Origin: CAZRCZ01 sp964598765
GTDB lineage: Bacteria > Sumerlaeota > Sumerlaeia > MVZB01 > JAJFLK01
Length of the DNA stretch: 64,000 bases
Reading direction: 5' to 3'
NCBI GenBank assembly: GCA_964598765.1
Contig: CAZRCZ010000003.1
Span: 220,412-284,411, forward strand
Part shown: piece by piece, positions 16,998 through 25,402 of the stretch
Position numbering within the stretch: the first letter of the stretch is position 1
How the letters are laid out: each line of letters starts with the position of its first letter
Translations under genes and position numbers: made by a program
Notes under the pieces: generated by a model
The model's input: only the letters and a program-made list of their open reading frames with translations
Database searches by the model: none
Told to the model about the DNA's origin: nothing

Positions 16998-17043
16998 TTC
17001 GCGCATCGCCTCGCTTCATTCAACTCAGCATAGAATGGAGCAA

Positions 17044-17071
17044 GCGCAAGAGTAAGAGCAAGAGCAAGAAT
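17044..17071. repeat. AAGAGCAAGAGC-type repeat
   Basis: GCAAGAGTAAGAGCAAGAGC and the following bases form an imperfect six-base tandem. The same text, on either strand, is found at 22625-22670, 43362-43394 and 43440-43460, always just outside a gene end. Confidence 0.6.
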
Positions 17072-17098
17072 ATTGTAGGGGAGAGCCGTTGGGTCGCC

Positions 17099-18298
17099 CT
17101 ATCCGCAGACCCGATTTAGAAATCGGTGCATCCCCTCAAGCGCGCGATCGAGCGTCGCGAAACTCGCCGCATACGACGCGCGGAAATGCCCCTCGCCCGA
17201 AGGACCGAACGCGCTTCCGGGCACAACCGCGACTTTCTCCTCATCCAGAAGCCGTTTGCAAAATTCAACCGAGGTCAATCCCGTCTGCGCGATAGAGGGA
17301 AACGCATAGAACGCCCCTTGCGGTTTCACGCATTTCAATCCGATCTGCTCGAATCCCGAATGAATGTAATTCCGCCGTTGATGATACGTCTCGGCCATCC
17401 GCTCCATGTCGTCCAATCCCTCGCTCAACGCGGCTTCGGCGGCACGCTGGGCCATGATCGGCGCGCAGAGCATCCCGTATTGATGAATCTTCGTCATCGC
17501 AGAGATCACTTCCGCCGGTCCCGCCGCGTAGCCGATCCGCCAGCCTGTCATGGCGAACGCCTTGGAAAATCCGGAAAGCAAAATCGTCCACTCGGCGGCT
17601 TCGGGAACCGATGCGATGGAATAATGTTCTCCCTCGTAGGTAAGCTCGGCGTAAATCTCGTCGGAGATGATCAAAATTTCATGCGCCGCCGCCCATCGCG
17701 CCAGCTTCGTCACCTGCTCGCGGTTGAGCGTCGCGCCGGTCGGATTGCAGGGATAATTGATGAGCACGGTGCGGGTCTTCGGCGTCAGGAGCGCGGACAG
17801 TGCGTCCACGTCAATCTGGTATCCCGTTTCCGCCTTGCACGCCAACGGGCGCGGGACGCCTCCGGCGAGGCGAATCAGCGGATCGTAGGCGATGTAGCAC
17901 GGCTCCGGCAGAATCACCTCGTCGCCGGGATTGAGAATCGCCCGCAAAGCCAAATCAATTCCCTCGCTCGCGCCGACGGTGATGAGCAACTCGGTCGCCG
18001 GTTCGACCTCGACCCGAAACCGCCTTGCCAGATACCGCGCAATCGCCTTGCGGAGCGAAAGCAATCCGGCGTTGGAGGTGTAGCTCGTCTGCCCTTCATG
18101 GATGCTATGGATCGCCGCCTCGCGGATGCGCCAAGGGGTGACGAAATCCGGCTCGCCGACGCCGAGCGAAACCACGTCGTCGCGCCCGATGACCAATTCA
18201 AAAAATTCGCGGATCCCCGACGGCGGCAACCCGCGCACCAACTCGGCCACACGCGAGCGCGTCGGAGGAACAAGGTCAATTTTTTGGGGTTGAGTCAT
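17099..18298 (-). CDS. Class I/II PLP-dependent aminotransferase
   Basis: A 399-residue fold-type I aminotransferase. The PLP lysine is K246 in SGFSKAFAMTGWRIGY; N185 (NYPCNPTG), D213 (ISDEIYAEL) and the C-terminal carboxylate-binding Arg in GHFRASYA are present. SLGVGEPDF near residue 44 and TSYTSNAGLLSLRKAI are typical of the aspartate/aromatic subgroup related to PatA and AspC. No adjacent pathway gene fixes the amino acid, so substrate is left open. The ATG start at 18298 gives normal family length. Confidence 0.93.
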   Translation of the reverse strand: MTQPQKIDLVPPTRSRVAELVRGLPPSGIREFFELVIGRDDVVSLGVGEPDFVTPWRIREAAIHSIHEGQTSYTSNAGLLSLRKAIARYLARRFRVEVEPATELLITVGASEGIDLALRAILNPGDEVILPEPCYIAYDPLIRLAGGVPRPLACKAETGYQIDVDALSALLTPKTRTVLINYPCNPTGATLNREQVTKLARWAAAHEILIISDEIYAELTYEGEHYSIASVPEAAEWTILLSGFSKAFAMTGWRIGYAAGPAEVISAMTKIHQYGMLCAPIMAQRAAEAALSEGLDDMERMAETYHQRRNYIHSGFEQIGLKCVKPQGAFYAFPSIAQTGLTSVEFCKRLLDEEKVAVVPGSAFGPSGEGHFRASYAASFATLDRALEGMHRFLNRVCG

Positions 18299-18459
18299 GC
18301 GGCGAATTTGCTTAACCGTTCTTTTCGACGGCTACCTCTTTTCACCCCGATCAAACCATCAAGGGTGAAATTAGCCCACATTTATACTATAGGTTGTTGC
18401 GCCTTGCAAGAACGGGCGCACGTCAGAATATCGCTCGCCCCCATTTGCCATTGACTAAA

Positions 18460-18570
18460 AACCGCCAAGACGCCGAAGACGCCAAGAAAATCAACGGAGG
18501 TTTCCCCGTCGGCAGGATTGAATCATTGGCGATCAGCCTTGGCTCTCTTGGCGTCTTGGCGGTTGATTTC
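18460..18570. repeat. Inverted pair of AACCGCCAAGACGCC repeats
   Basis: The gap of 310 bases between the aminotransferase and the NmrA-like gene holds AACCGCCAAGACGCCGAAGA (from 18460) and, 70 bases on, the inverted partner CTTGGCGTCTTGGCGGTTGA (from 18547). The left flank (18320-18420) shows nothing recognisable except likely promoter sequence. The same motif recurs as a pair at 28068-28123 and as a single arm at 43346-43360. Confidence 0.75.
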
Positions 18571-18608
18571 AACAACGGCTGAGACGAATCATTCCGCTTC
18601 GGCGCAGT

Positions 18609-19490
18609 ATGGCCGCTATGGTAAAAGATCAAAAAACCGCCGATAGATTTCTCTTCGTCACCGGAGGGACCGGAAAGACCGGATCGCGGCTGATTCGACG
18701 TCTCCTGCATGACGGCTGGGACGTCCGCGCATTGGTCCGCACCGACGAACACCGTCGTTTTCTTCCGCAAGACGAACGATTGACGATCCTTCGCGGCGAT
18801 TTGACCGATCCGGCGAAATCGCCCGCGTGGGCTGAATCGCTCAAGGGAGCCGACGCCGTTCTGCATCTCGCGCACACCGGATTCGCCGAGAAAATCGTCC
18901 GCGCTTGCCAATCCGTCGGAGTTGGAAGATTGATCTGTCTTTCCTCTACACGCCGATTCACAAAATTTCCCGAACAAACGGCAAAGATGGTGATCGAAGG
19001 GGAAGCGAGCGTCGAAGCCTCTGGATTAAATTGGACGATTCTCCGATCTTCCATGATCTATGGCGGCGGACGGGACAACAATGTGGAGAAACTGTCGCGC
19101 TGGTTGCGAGGTTGCCGATTCATGCCGCTGGTTCGCGGAGGAAAAAATTTGGTTCAGCCGATTTTTGTGGATGATCTGGCCGAGGCTTTGGTTCGCGCCT
19201 TGGCGCGGCCAACCGAAACGTCGCGCACCGCTTTGACCGTCGCCGGACCCGAACCGATCACTTGGAAAAGAATGGTGCAAAACGTCGGCGAGAAAATCGG
19301 CCGCCCGCCAATCTGGATTCCGGTTCCGTATGGCTTGCTCTTTTCCGCCGCCGCGCTGGCCGAATTTCTTCCCGGCCGCCCGCCCGCGACGCGCGATCAA
19401 ATCAGGCGATTGTTGGAAGATAAAACCTTCGATATTGCCGAATCCGTCTCCGTGCTCGGCGACTGGCATCCCCGCAAATTTGCGGGATGA
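18609..19490 (+). CDS. NAD(P)-binding NmrA/SDR-like epimerase family protein
   Basis: A 293-residue Rossmann protein of the atypical SDR class. The nucleotide-binding motif TGGTGKTGSRLI is at about residues 18-29; ILRGDLTDP and AVLHLAHTG follow as expected. The usual Tyr-x-x-x-Lys catalytic pair is not obvious, and LNWTILRSSMIYGGG is typical of NmrA-like and complex-I-assembly-like members. The C-terminal half (FVDDLAEALVRAL, TVAGPEPITWKRMV) is the sugar-nucleotide or quinone-site region. Enzyme or regulator cannot be told from sequence. Confidence 0.85.
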   Translation: MAAMVKDQKTADRFLFVTGGTGKTGSRLIRRLLHDGWDVRALVRTDEHRRFLPQDERLTILRGDLTDPAKSPAWAESLKGADAVLHLAHTGFAEKIVRACQSVGVGRLICLSSTRRFTKFPEQTAKMVIEGEASVEASGLNWTILRSSMIYGGGRDNNVEKLSRWLRGCRFMPLVRGGKNLVQPIFVDDLAEALVRALARPTETSRTALTVAGPEPITWKRMVQNVGEKIGRPPIWIPVPYGLLFSAAALAEFLPGRPPATRDQIRRLLEDKTFDIAESVSVLGDWHPRKFAG

Positions 19491-19506
19491 ATCTCTTTGA
19501 CTCCGA

Positions 19507-19764
19507 TTACTCTATTTCAATCGGGTGGCTCACCATCCAGAGATCAAGTTGTTCCAAACGCATTTTCCATCGGTCTTTGAAGTCCTTCATCCATTTTCGG
19601 TTATCGGCGGAGTCAGGCACATCAACGACGAGACGAACCAGATCATCCCTGTAAATGACTCCCCCTTGTCGCCAGTGCCCCTCCACTTTTTGAGTCTCAT
19701 GACTCACTGCCCCGAAGTGATCCACGATCTCCAGAACGGCGTCGGCAAGCCATGTCGGCGGCAC
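19507..19764 (-). CDS. Small conserved-type protein, start unclear
   Basis: From the GTG at 19764 the product is 85 residues (PPTWLADAVLEIVDHFGAVS to LDLWMVSHPIEIE). The frame stays open upstream, and the sequence there (RRFEVLLPLKHNDGRD) looks like the true first strand of the same domain, but no ATG, GTG or TTG is available in frame before it. Either a rare start or a small indel has removed it. It lies directly after the 89-residue gene and probably forms a module with it. I recall similar pairs in other bacteria but cannot assign a function. Confidence 0.6.
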   Translation of the reverse strand: MPPTWLADAVLEIVDHFGAVSHETQKVEGHWRQGGVIYRDDLVRLVVDVPDSADNRKWMKDFKDRWKMRLEQLDLWMVSHPIEIE

Positions 19765-19825
19765 GTCGCGTCCATCATTGTGCTTGAGCGGAAGCAGAAC
19801 CTCGAATCGCCGCCAGTTCTTGCTC

Positions 19826-20095
19826 CTAGGTGGTCTTGCCTTGGACTTTGAATGAAATGTTTTGATCGGCGAGCGCTTCGAGAGCGGCTTCGGGAATCAA
19901 ATGCTCACCCGAGCGTAGGACGCGCCCGGAAAAGCGCCCCAGCAAGTAGGCCAACGCCTGTCTCTCGGTTTCTCGGTCTGGAAATATGATCGTCACCATG
20001 CCGTCGCCACCTCCCGTTACGATTCGATTATGCCTCTTTGCCACTCGAAGAAGAATGGTTTTTTTATGAGGTGGAGCTATGTGGTAAGAACTCAC
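19826..20095 (-). CDS. Small protein, first gene of a two-gene module
   Basis: 89 residues starting at a GTG that overlaps the stop of the large glycosidase-like gene (GTGA), so its translation is probably coupled. Sequence is compact and well ordered: HKKTILLRVAKRHNRIVTGG, then GMVTIIFPDRETERQALAYL and ALEALADQNISFKVQGKTT. After its TAG the same frame continues EQELAAIRGSASAQAQ to a TGA, which may mean the TAG is a recent change. No known domain is recognised. The next gene follows with almost no space. Confidence 0.6.
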   Translation of the reverse strand: MSSYHIAPPHKKTILLRVAKRHNRIVTGGGDGMVTIIFPDRETERQALAYLLGRFSGRVLRSGEHLIPEAALEALADQNISFKVQGKTT

Positions 20096-22572
20096 TCCCT
20101 CCGCAACCAGACCTCCGCGATTTCCGGCCGATAAACCCGCCCGTCGGCGCGGTGGGATTCAAAATGGATTTCCAATTTGTCGTTCGTGATCGCGCCCGAG
20201 GGAATTCGCCACGCCTTCATCGCAATCGGTCCGCCGAATTTGCCGGAAACCGGCGGCGACGGCGGGGACGGAGGATCGGGGAGCGCCTCGGCCTCGACGC
20301 CGTTGGCGAAAAGTTTCGCGTCCTTGGACCTCGGACTGATCGTTGCCACGACCTTGTAGCCCGCCTTGGAATCTAATCCCGCGTACCGCAAACCGAGCGT
20401 CTCCATCCAATCCTGCCACGCCAATCGCCGACGGTCCCAGCCGTTGCTTGTCCAAGTGAAATCGGTATTGGGATTGTTCGCCATTTCCGGATCGGTGAAC
20501 CATCCCTCGCCGGTGATGACGTGGGGCGATTTGCCGACGTTGCCGACGTCGTCGTAAAGACCTCCCGGACCCGGATTCTCCCAATTCGCCAACGCCAAAA
20601 TCGCCGACGTCTTTTCCTCCTCGCTCTTCATCTCCGCGATCCGCTTGAATTGGTCTTCATAATAGAATCGGTCGTTCAGCGGATAATCCATGAAATCCAA
20701 ACTGCATCCGCGCTCCGTTCCGCTCGCCTGATATTTTTCCATCGCGGTTTGAAGCTGAACAGTTCGAAAAAGATCATCCGCCAGCGCGACGATGGATTGG
20801 TGGAGGTTGTCATCAGCCTTGTGGATGGCGGCAGTTTCGAGAATTCGGCCGGCTTGTTCCAATGCCGAACTCGCCCCCAATCGTTGGACTTTCCCGAGGA
20901 TTTCATCCGTGGCATGTTGAGCGTCCCCTTCAAATCTCAATCTCTTCTGCTGATAGGCGTCATACGTCGCTCGAAAAAGCGCCATCTGAAACCGCCAATT
21001 ACTTTTTCGCGCCTCCGGCAACTCGCGCCCAAGCTCCTGCCAATGGGCCAGCGTCAACGGAATCACGCCGTTCTCCGCCAACGGTCCCTTCCAATTATTT
21101 TCCAATGCCAAAATTCCGTCCGCCAAGGGCGCCGCTCTCTCCGCGTTGATGAAATACCGCGCATACTCGATCAATCCCTCGCGGATGTCGAAATCCGAGT
21201 TCCACGCCGCCATGCTCCAAATGACCTTGTTCAAGTCATCGTGAACTCCATCCGAATAGGAAATAAATCCGTCGGTGTAGGGAGCGTAGCAATTGTGAAT
21301 GTGCTTGTAGGCGATGGGGCGATAATTAATGCACTCGCGTCCGAGCGTCAGACTGAACGCGCGGTCCCATTGCGGCACGGGATACTGGCATCGAACCGTG
21401 TGCGTGATGTCGGGATAAGCCCGCAGACGATATTTCGGATCGAGCTTCGCGCGCGTTTCCGGAATGAGCGGACTCGACGGACCGCAAACCAACCCGCCGA
21501 ACCAATCGGGCTTTTCCTTCGTCAGAAAATCATAAACATATTGTTGATCGCTCTTGTTGAAATACTGCATCGAGAGCCAGACCTTGGCGTTGGGATGCGA
21601 CTTGGCGAGGAGCTTGCCGATGTCCGCCAGAAAGGGAAGCACCAGTCGCGCCGGATTGTTTCCCGGATCGCCGCCGGGAAAGAAAACGCCCGTCAGCGTC
21701 GGCGTGTCGGCGTAGAATTGCGCGTGCTTCTCCAATTCCTTCGCGCGCTTCTCGGCGTCGTTCAAGTCAAAAACAACCGGCGTCCAGACCCAATAATCAA
21801 TCCCGTATTTGTCGCAAATTTCGCCGATCTTCTTGTTCATGTCGCGCCGGGGATATTTCATCAAAGGCGCGGGGGAATCATCCTCGAACGGAATTCCTTC
21901 AATCGCGTTCGTTCCGAAAATGATCAGGTCGCGGATGTATTGCTCGAATTGGTCGTAGGTCCACGCATCCCACGAATTGGCGCGATTGCGATACCCGAGC
22001 TGATGCCCGCGAATCGGATACGCGGGCGATGAAACTAGATTGACCGGCGTATTTAATCTCACTTCTCCTTTTTTCGTCTCCAGAAGCCGCAGAAGTTTTC
22101 CGACGCCGAAAAGAACTCCCCTTCCATCCGCTCCAATGACCCAGATGCGGAGTGGTATTTTTCCTTTCTCATTCGACAAGTCGGGGCGACCTGTCGGGTC
22201 GCCCGAAAAAATAATATATCCCTCCGGCTTGAGCGCATTCACCGCGGCCAGATGCTCTGCGTCCATTTGAACCGGCCACTTCGCCATCGTTTTACGCGTC
22301 GCCAAGACTATCTCCGCCCGCTCTTTCGCAGGCCAATTTTCGACGATTTTCCAACGGATGCCCGTTCGCTTCTTTACCTCCTCCGTCAATACCACGGGCG
22401 CCACCCGCTCCGCGTTGTCTTTCCGCGCGTCATCGGAAACGACCACAACCCCCTTTTGCAACTCAATCTCCATTCCCTCCATTGCCGCAAAATTCGGAGA
22501 TGCAGAGGCGAAGAACAGCGCCCATGAGACGATGAGAGCGGGACTGACCAATGATGGTCTATGCCCGGGCAT
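20092..22572 (-). CDS. Large secreted glycoside-hydrolase-like protein
   Basis: An 826-residue exported protein; ATG 22572 gives a signal peptide (LVSPALIVSWALFFASASP), while longer starts to 22683 read through repeats. The first 150 mature residues resemble the GH20b/GH67N alpha/beta domain (GRGVLFGVGKLLRLLETK). A barrel-like region follows (YPIRGHQLGYR, NAIEGIPFEDD, GVFFPGGDPGNN, VWLSMQYFNKS), then helices and a C-terminal beta domain after a Pro-rich linker. Arrangement is that of hexosaminidase or glucuronidase-type enzymes, but no catalytic dyad can be assigned with confidence. Its stop overlaps the next gene. Confidence 0.75.
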   Translation of the reverse strand: MPGHRPSLVSPALIVSWALFFASASPNFAAMEGMEIELQKGVVVVSDDARKDNAERVAPVVLTEEVKKRTGIRWKIVENWPAKERAEIVLATRKTMAKWPVQMDAEHLAAVNALKPEGYIIFSGDPTGRPDLSNEKGKIPLRIWVIGADGRGVLFGVGKLLRLLETKKGEVRLNTPVNLVSSPAYPIRGHQLGYRNRANSWDAWTYDQFEQYIRDLIIFGTNAIEGIPFEDDSPAPLMKYPRRDMNKKIGEICDKYGIDYWVWTPVVFDLNDAEKRAKELEKHAQFYADTPTLTGVFFPGGDPGNNPARLVLPFLADIGKLLAKSHPNAKVWLSMQYFNKSDQQYVYDFLTKEKPDWFGGLVCGPSSPLIPETRAKLDPKYRLRAYPDITHTVRCQYPVPQWDRAFSLTLGRECINYRPIAYKHIHNCYAPYTDGFISYSDGVHDDLNKVIWSMAAWNSDFDIREGLIEYARYFINAERAAPLADGILALENNWKGPLAENGVIPLTLAHWQELGRELPEARKSNWRFQMALFRATYDAYQQKRLRFEGDAQHATDEILGKVQRLGASSALEQAGRILETAAIHKADDNLHQSIVALADDLFRTVQLQTAMEKYQASGTERGCSLDFMDYPLNDRFYYEDQFKRIAEMKSEEEKTSAILALANWENPGPGGLYDDVGNVGKSPHVITGEGWFTDPEMANNPNTDFTWTSNGWDRRRLAWQDWMETLGLRYAGLDSKAGYKVVATISPRSKDAKLFANGVEAEALPDPPSPPSPPVSGKFGGPIAMKAWRIPSGAITNDKLEIHFESHRADGRVYRPEIAEVWLRRE

Positions 22573-22624
22573 GCAAATTGATCGGTGTGAATCGGCGTCC
22601 ATCGGCGGTTCATTCCCCCTATTC

Positions 22625-22670
22625 ATTATCTTGCTCTTAATCTTAATCGTAATCCTAATCATAATCTCCC
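22625..22670. repeat. TTGCTCTTAATCTTAATC-type repeat
   Basis: An imperfect six-base tandem (CTTGCTCTTAATCTTAATCG and onward) between the glycosidase-like gene start and the terminator hairpin. It is the minus-strand form of the unit at 17044-17071. Confidence 0.6.
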
Positions 22671-22680
22671 TTATCCCCCA

Positions 22681-22724
22681 CAAAAAAAACAGGGGCCGGC
22701 TTTTTTGCCGGCCCCGGTCTTTTT
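22681..22724 (-). terminator. Strong intrinsic terminator of candidate RNA
   Basis: GGGGCCGGC (22692-22700), six-base loop, GCCGGCCCC (22707-22715): a perfect nine-pair GC stem. Read on the minus strand it is followed by TGTTTTTTTTG; read on the plus strand by GGTCTTTTT, so it can work both ways, best leftward. Confidence 0.85.
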
Positions 22725-23055
22725 AAGGACGACCGATTCGTGGGGGGATGAAGCGAAACGGTTTCCGTGGCGGGATTACGGAAACCGTTTGGTTTGGCAA
22801 GGAGGAGCAAGTGAGGGAGGTAGTGAGGAGAGAGGAACCTCTCTGTTCCAGCTAAGAAGGAATCGGTCGCCCTCGCTTTGCCCAAAATGGCCGGTGACTA
22901 GGTTGAGCTTCCCACCCTCAAAACATGCCGTTTTACGGCGTTTTTCGGGCTGGAACGGGCCTCTTTGGGCAAACTTTACCATCGTTTCTCGATCCTTGGT
23001 TTGAGCTTGAGACTCAATATCTTGTATCCGTGTGAGCAGTTCAGGCTCAAATATG
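22684..23055 (-). ncRNA. Candidate structured non-coding RNA, about 370 nt
   Basis: A leftward promoter (23062-23089) and a strong terminator (22681-22724) bound this protein-poor stretch. It has many exact complementary segments: 23000-23006 with 23046-23052 (TTTGAGC/GCTCAAA) at the predicted 5' end; 22756-22768 with 22778-22790 (AAACGGTTTCCGT, 13 pairs) before the terminator; and two crossing helices, 22845-22852 with 22949-22956 (GTTCCAGC) and 22877-22886 with 22964-22973 (TTTGCCCAAA), a pseudoknot layout. On the minus strand a pyrimidine-rich tract (TACCTCCCTC, GCTCCTCCTTG) could pair with Shine-Dalgarno sequences. I do not find RNase P, tmRNA, 6S or SRP signatures. Transcription is inferred. 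Confidence 0.5.
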
Positions 23056-23061
23056 GCGTTG

Positions 23062-23089
23062 TTGTAGCACACCCATACGGCTTGTCAAC
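23062..23089 (-). promoter_or_regulatory. Sigma70-like promoter for candidate RNA
   Basis: On the minus strand: TTGACA (23089-23084), 16 bases, then TACAAC (23067-23062) preceded by TG one base upstream (extended -10). The -35 is perfect and the -10 matches TATAAT at four of six. Transcription would start near 23055 and run left. Confidence 0.6.
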
Positions 23090-23157
23090 CCCCTTTTGCA
23101 CTTTTTTCAATTTTTTTTCTCTGGACTCCGATTCCAACCCCTCGGATACTCAACGAC

Positions 23158-24447
23158 ATGAAACGCTTCGCATACTTCGCCCCTCTTTTTTTGCTCCAAT
23201 TGGCGATTGCCGTTTCCGCCTTGGCGCAGGAAAATCAGCCCGCCGTTTCCCTGAACGAATCGGAAAAGACTCCTCCTTCCGTTCAAGTTCCTCAAGAAAA
23301 TACCCAAGAAGTTAATCTGCCAATCCAAGACGAACCGGACGGCTCCTATCTCGTTTTCACCGATCTGCTCGAAGCCCTGCGAAGCATTGATCCGAAGAGT
23401 CGGGGAGAATGGGACGGTCAGGCCGGCGTGGCGCGAGTTCACGCGGCGGGTCAGGAGTTGCAGGCGCTTTCCAATCGGCCTCTCCTGCTTATCAACGGCG
23501 AGGCCCACGCCGTCGCCAAGCCTCTTGGCGTCCGTGGCGGAAGCGTGCTCGTTCCCCTCGAATCGGTCAAAATTTTATTCAAGGCCGTCGGGTTCGATCT
23601 CGAAGTCAACGAATCCAATCCCGCCGAGCCTTCGCCGATCCACGCCGCCAAATTGGAGCCGAGCACGACTTCTCCCAAACCATCCGAACCCTCCGATGAA
23701 TCCCCCGACGCGGGAGATCAGCGCGGTTCCGCCGCGATGCTCCCTCAAGGCTCTCTCATCTCTCCGGTCGGCGAGCGCTCCCTTCCACCGCTGGAAATTC
23801 CCAAGACGGTCAAGGCGGGCGAAACCGGATTGACGTGGAAACAACTGGCCGACGCCGCGCACAATCGCCCTCCCCGTCGCTTGACGCTCGTTTGCGATCC
23901 GCAACTTCAAACCCTCGCGCTTCGCCTTCAGCAGTTTGCCTCATCGGCGATGGATTTGCAGGTCGCCGTCGTTTCCGCCGAGGATCGCCGAAGCGGCGTG
24001 CAGTTGCTTTCGCAAATCGCCAAAACCCAGCCCGATCTGGTGTTGGATTTGATTCATGCTCCTTCCGCGGGCAAGGAAGTACCGGACGGATCCGCCGCGA
24101 TTGAAATCTGGAGCGTTCACGACGCCCTCTGGCCGGGGGACGGCAATGGCGAATCGGCGGGCGCGAAAAAGGAAAAGCCGCTGGCTTACAAAACCCATCA
24201 ATTTCAAAATCTCGCCCTCGGCTCGATGTTGCGCGGCGAATTGGTCCGCAGTTTTCCCAATCGCCCGATTCAATTCGAACTTGCTCCCTCCTACTTGCTC
24301 CGAAGGATGGACGCTCCTTGCGCGGCGGCGCTGATTCCTCCCCGCGCCGCTGGCTCCGAACGCGATTCCACCGACCGCATCGCCCGTGCGCTCGCCGCCG
24401 GCCTCATCGCTTACTGCAGGGGAATGGAATCGGCGACCGCACCCTGA
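23158..24447 (+). CDS. Secreted amidase_3-like protein lacking catalytic motif
   Basis: 429 residues with a clear signal peptide (KRFAYFAPLFLLQLAIAVSA, cleavage after ALA). Residues about 100-160 (RPLLLINGEAHAV, GGSVLVPLESVKILFKAVG) look like the copper-amine-oxidase-N-like module often joined to cell-wall amidases. Residues 235-425 follow the order of an amidase_3 domain: LALRLQQFASSAMDLQVAVV, IAKTQPDLVLDLIHAPSA (compare DLFISIHAN) and a final IARALAAGLIAYC. However, the first zinc motif DPGHGG is replaced by CDPQLQTL and no catalytic Glu is seen in the LLRRMDAPCAAALIPPR segment. It is probably a binding protein or a regulator, not an active amidase. Confidence 0.65.
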   Translation: MKRFAYFAPLFLLQLAIAVSALAQENQPAVSLNESEKTPPSVQVPQENTQEVNLPIQDEPDGSYLVFTDLLEALRSIDPKSRGEWDGQAGVARVHAAGQELQALSNRPLLLINGEAHAVAKPLGVRGGSVLVPLESVKILFKAVGFDLEVNESNPAEPSPIHAAKLEPSTTSPKPSEPSDESPDAGDQRGSAAMLPQGSLISPVGERSLPPLEIPKTVKAGETGLTWKQLADAAHNRPPRRLTLVCDPQLQTLALRLQQFASSAMDLQVAVVSAEDRRSGVQLLSQIAKTQPDLVLDLIHAPSAGKEVPDGSAAIEIWSVHDALWPGDGNGESAGAKKEKPLAYKTHQFQNLALGSMLRGELVRSFPNRPIQFELAPSYLLRRMDAPCAAALIPPRAAGSERDSTDRIARALAAGLIAYCRGMESATAP

Positions 24448-24460
24448 CTAAGGAGCAAGC

Positions 24461-24934
24461 ATGGAATATCCAGTCAATCTTGCGGGCTTTGAGGGGATGA
24501 CGATCGTCGTTCAGACCGCCGGATTGTTCAGCGGACCGAAACTTTTGATCAACGGTCACCTTCCGCCGAAGGGACCGAAACGCGGCCAAATGCTCCTGCA
24601 TCGCAACGACGGCAGGGAAATCATCGCGTCTTGGAAGCCGCAATTCATGGGGTTGGACGTGCCGAGGCTAGTGGTGGACGGCACGATCGTCAACGTCGCC
24701 GAGCCGCTCAAATGGTATGTCTGGGCGTGGTGCGCGCTCCCCGCGATTTTGATTGTCTCCGGAGGGGCCGTCGGCGCTCTGTCCGGCGCCGTCGGCTCGA
24801 TTCTGAATCTCCTCATCATCCGCTCGCCTTTGCCCGGATTGGCCAAGTTCCTACTCACCGGTTTGGTCTCCCTTTTTTCCTTCATCGCGTTCGTCGTCCT
24901 GGCCTCGCTTCTGCTCGCGGCGATTGGAAGATAA
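24461..24934 (+). CDS. Hypothetical membrane protein
   Basis: 157 residues, 13 bases after the amidase-like gene with a good ribosome-binding site (AAGGAGCAAGC before ATG), so likely cotranscribed. The N-terminal 80 residues form a small beta-rich domain (MTIVVQTAGLFSGPKLLING, GREIIASWKPQFMGLDVPRL). Two long hydrophobic regions follow, about residues 86-118 and 128-156, the first rich in Gly/Ala and the second in Leu/Phe/Val. No family name is recalled. Confidence 0.7.
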   Translation: MEYPVNLAGFEGMTIVVQTAGLFSGPKLLINGHLPPKGPKRGQMLLHRNDGREIIASWKPQFMGLDVPRLVVDGTIVNVAEPLKWYVWAWCALPAILIVSGGAVGALSGAVGSILNLLIIRSPLPGLAKFLLTGLVSLFSFIAFVVLASLLLAAIGR

Positions 24935-25402
24935 GCGGAACTTTTCTCACGGCTGGCGCGCAAGAAAAGTCGGGGAATAAAAGCGCGCGCGACGTGGGCC
25001 GGAAATTGGAGCCTCATCCGAGCCGCGACCGTGAGGGAGCTCACAGCGCGCGTCATCCATGCATTCGGATTCTTCCTCACTCTCGCGGCTCGGTTGCCCT
25101 TCTCGCGGTCGAATTCAAGAACTGAGCCACGTTCGAGTGAGGACGCCGTTGGCGTCCGATCGAATTCCGTTCGGCGACAGCCAGAGCGCCTCCGGATGAG
25201 TCGAATCGCATCACGTCGGGGGATGACGGGGGCGATTTTGCCGAAGGCGGAAAAATGAATTACTTTTGGAGTAAACGTCCCCGTTGGTCCGGAATTCGGT
25301 GGTGGCGGTTGGGTTTGGAGGCTCAAGATTGCGGCATGAAGGAAAAAATTCTTTGCATTGTTGCACCTTTTAAGATACATATAGATTGAGCGGACTGAAG
25401 CC
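24935..25402. repeat. Repeat-containing intergenic region
   Basis: A 468-base gap without a credible gene. GAGCCGCGACCGTGAGGGA (25020-25038) and TCCTCACTCTCGCGGCTCGG (25073-25092) form an imperfect inverted pair. Another unit, GTGAGGACGCCGTTGGCGTC (from 25138), is itself palindromic. A piece of GTAAACGTCCCCGTT type at about 25270 recalls the repeat at 26053. The last 60 bases are AT-rich and probably hold the promoter of the HigBA-like pair. Confidence 0.7.

Noticed and set aside
22684..23055. Identification of the candidate RNA as RNase P, tmRNA, 6S or SRP RNA
   Set aside because: The core signatures (GAGGAAAGTCC and ACAGAA for RNase P, a CCA-ending tRNA-like part for tmRNA, the SRP GGAAGGAAGCAGCC-like loop) are absent by eye.
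22776..23072. A 98-codon minus-strand frame inside the candidate RNA
   Set aside because: Its GTG lies upstream of the predicted transcription start, codons such as ATA, CTA and AGA are unlike neighbouring genes, and no family is seen. A shorter frame from ATG 22982 is possible but unsupported.
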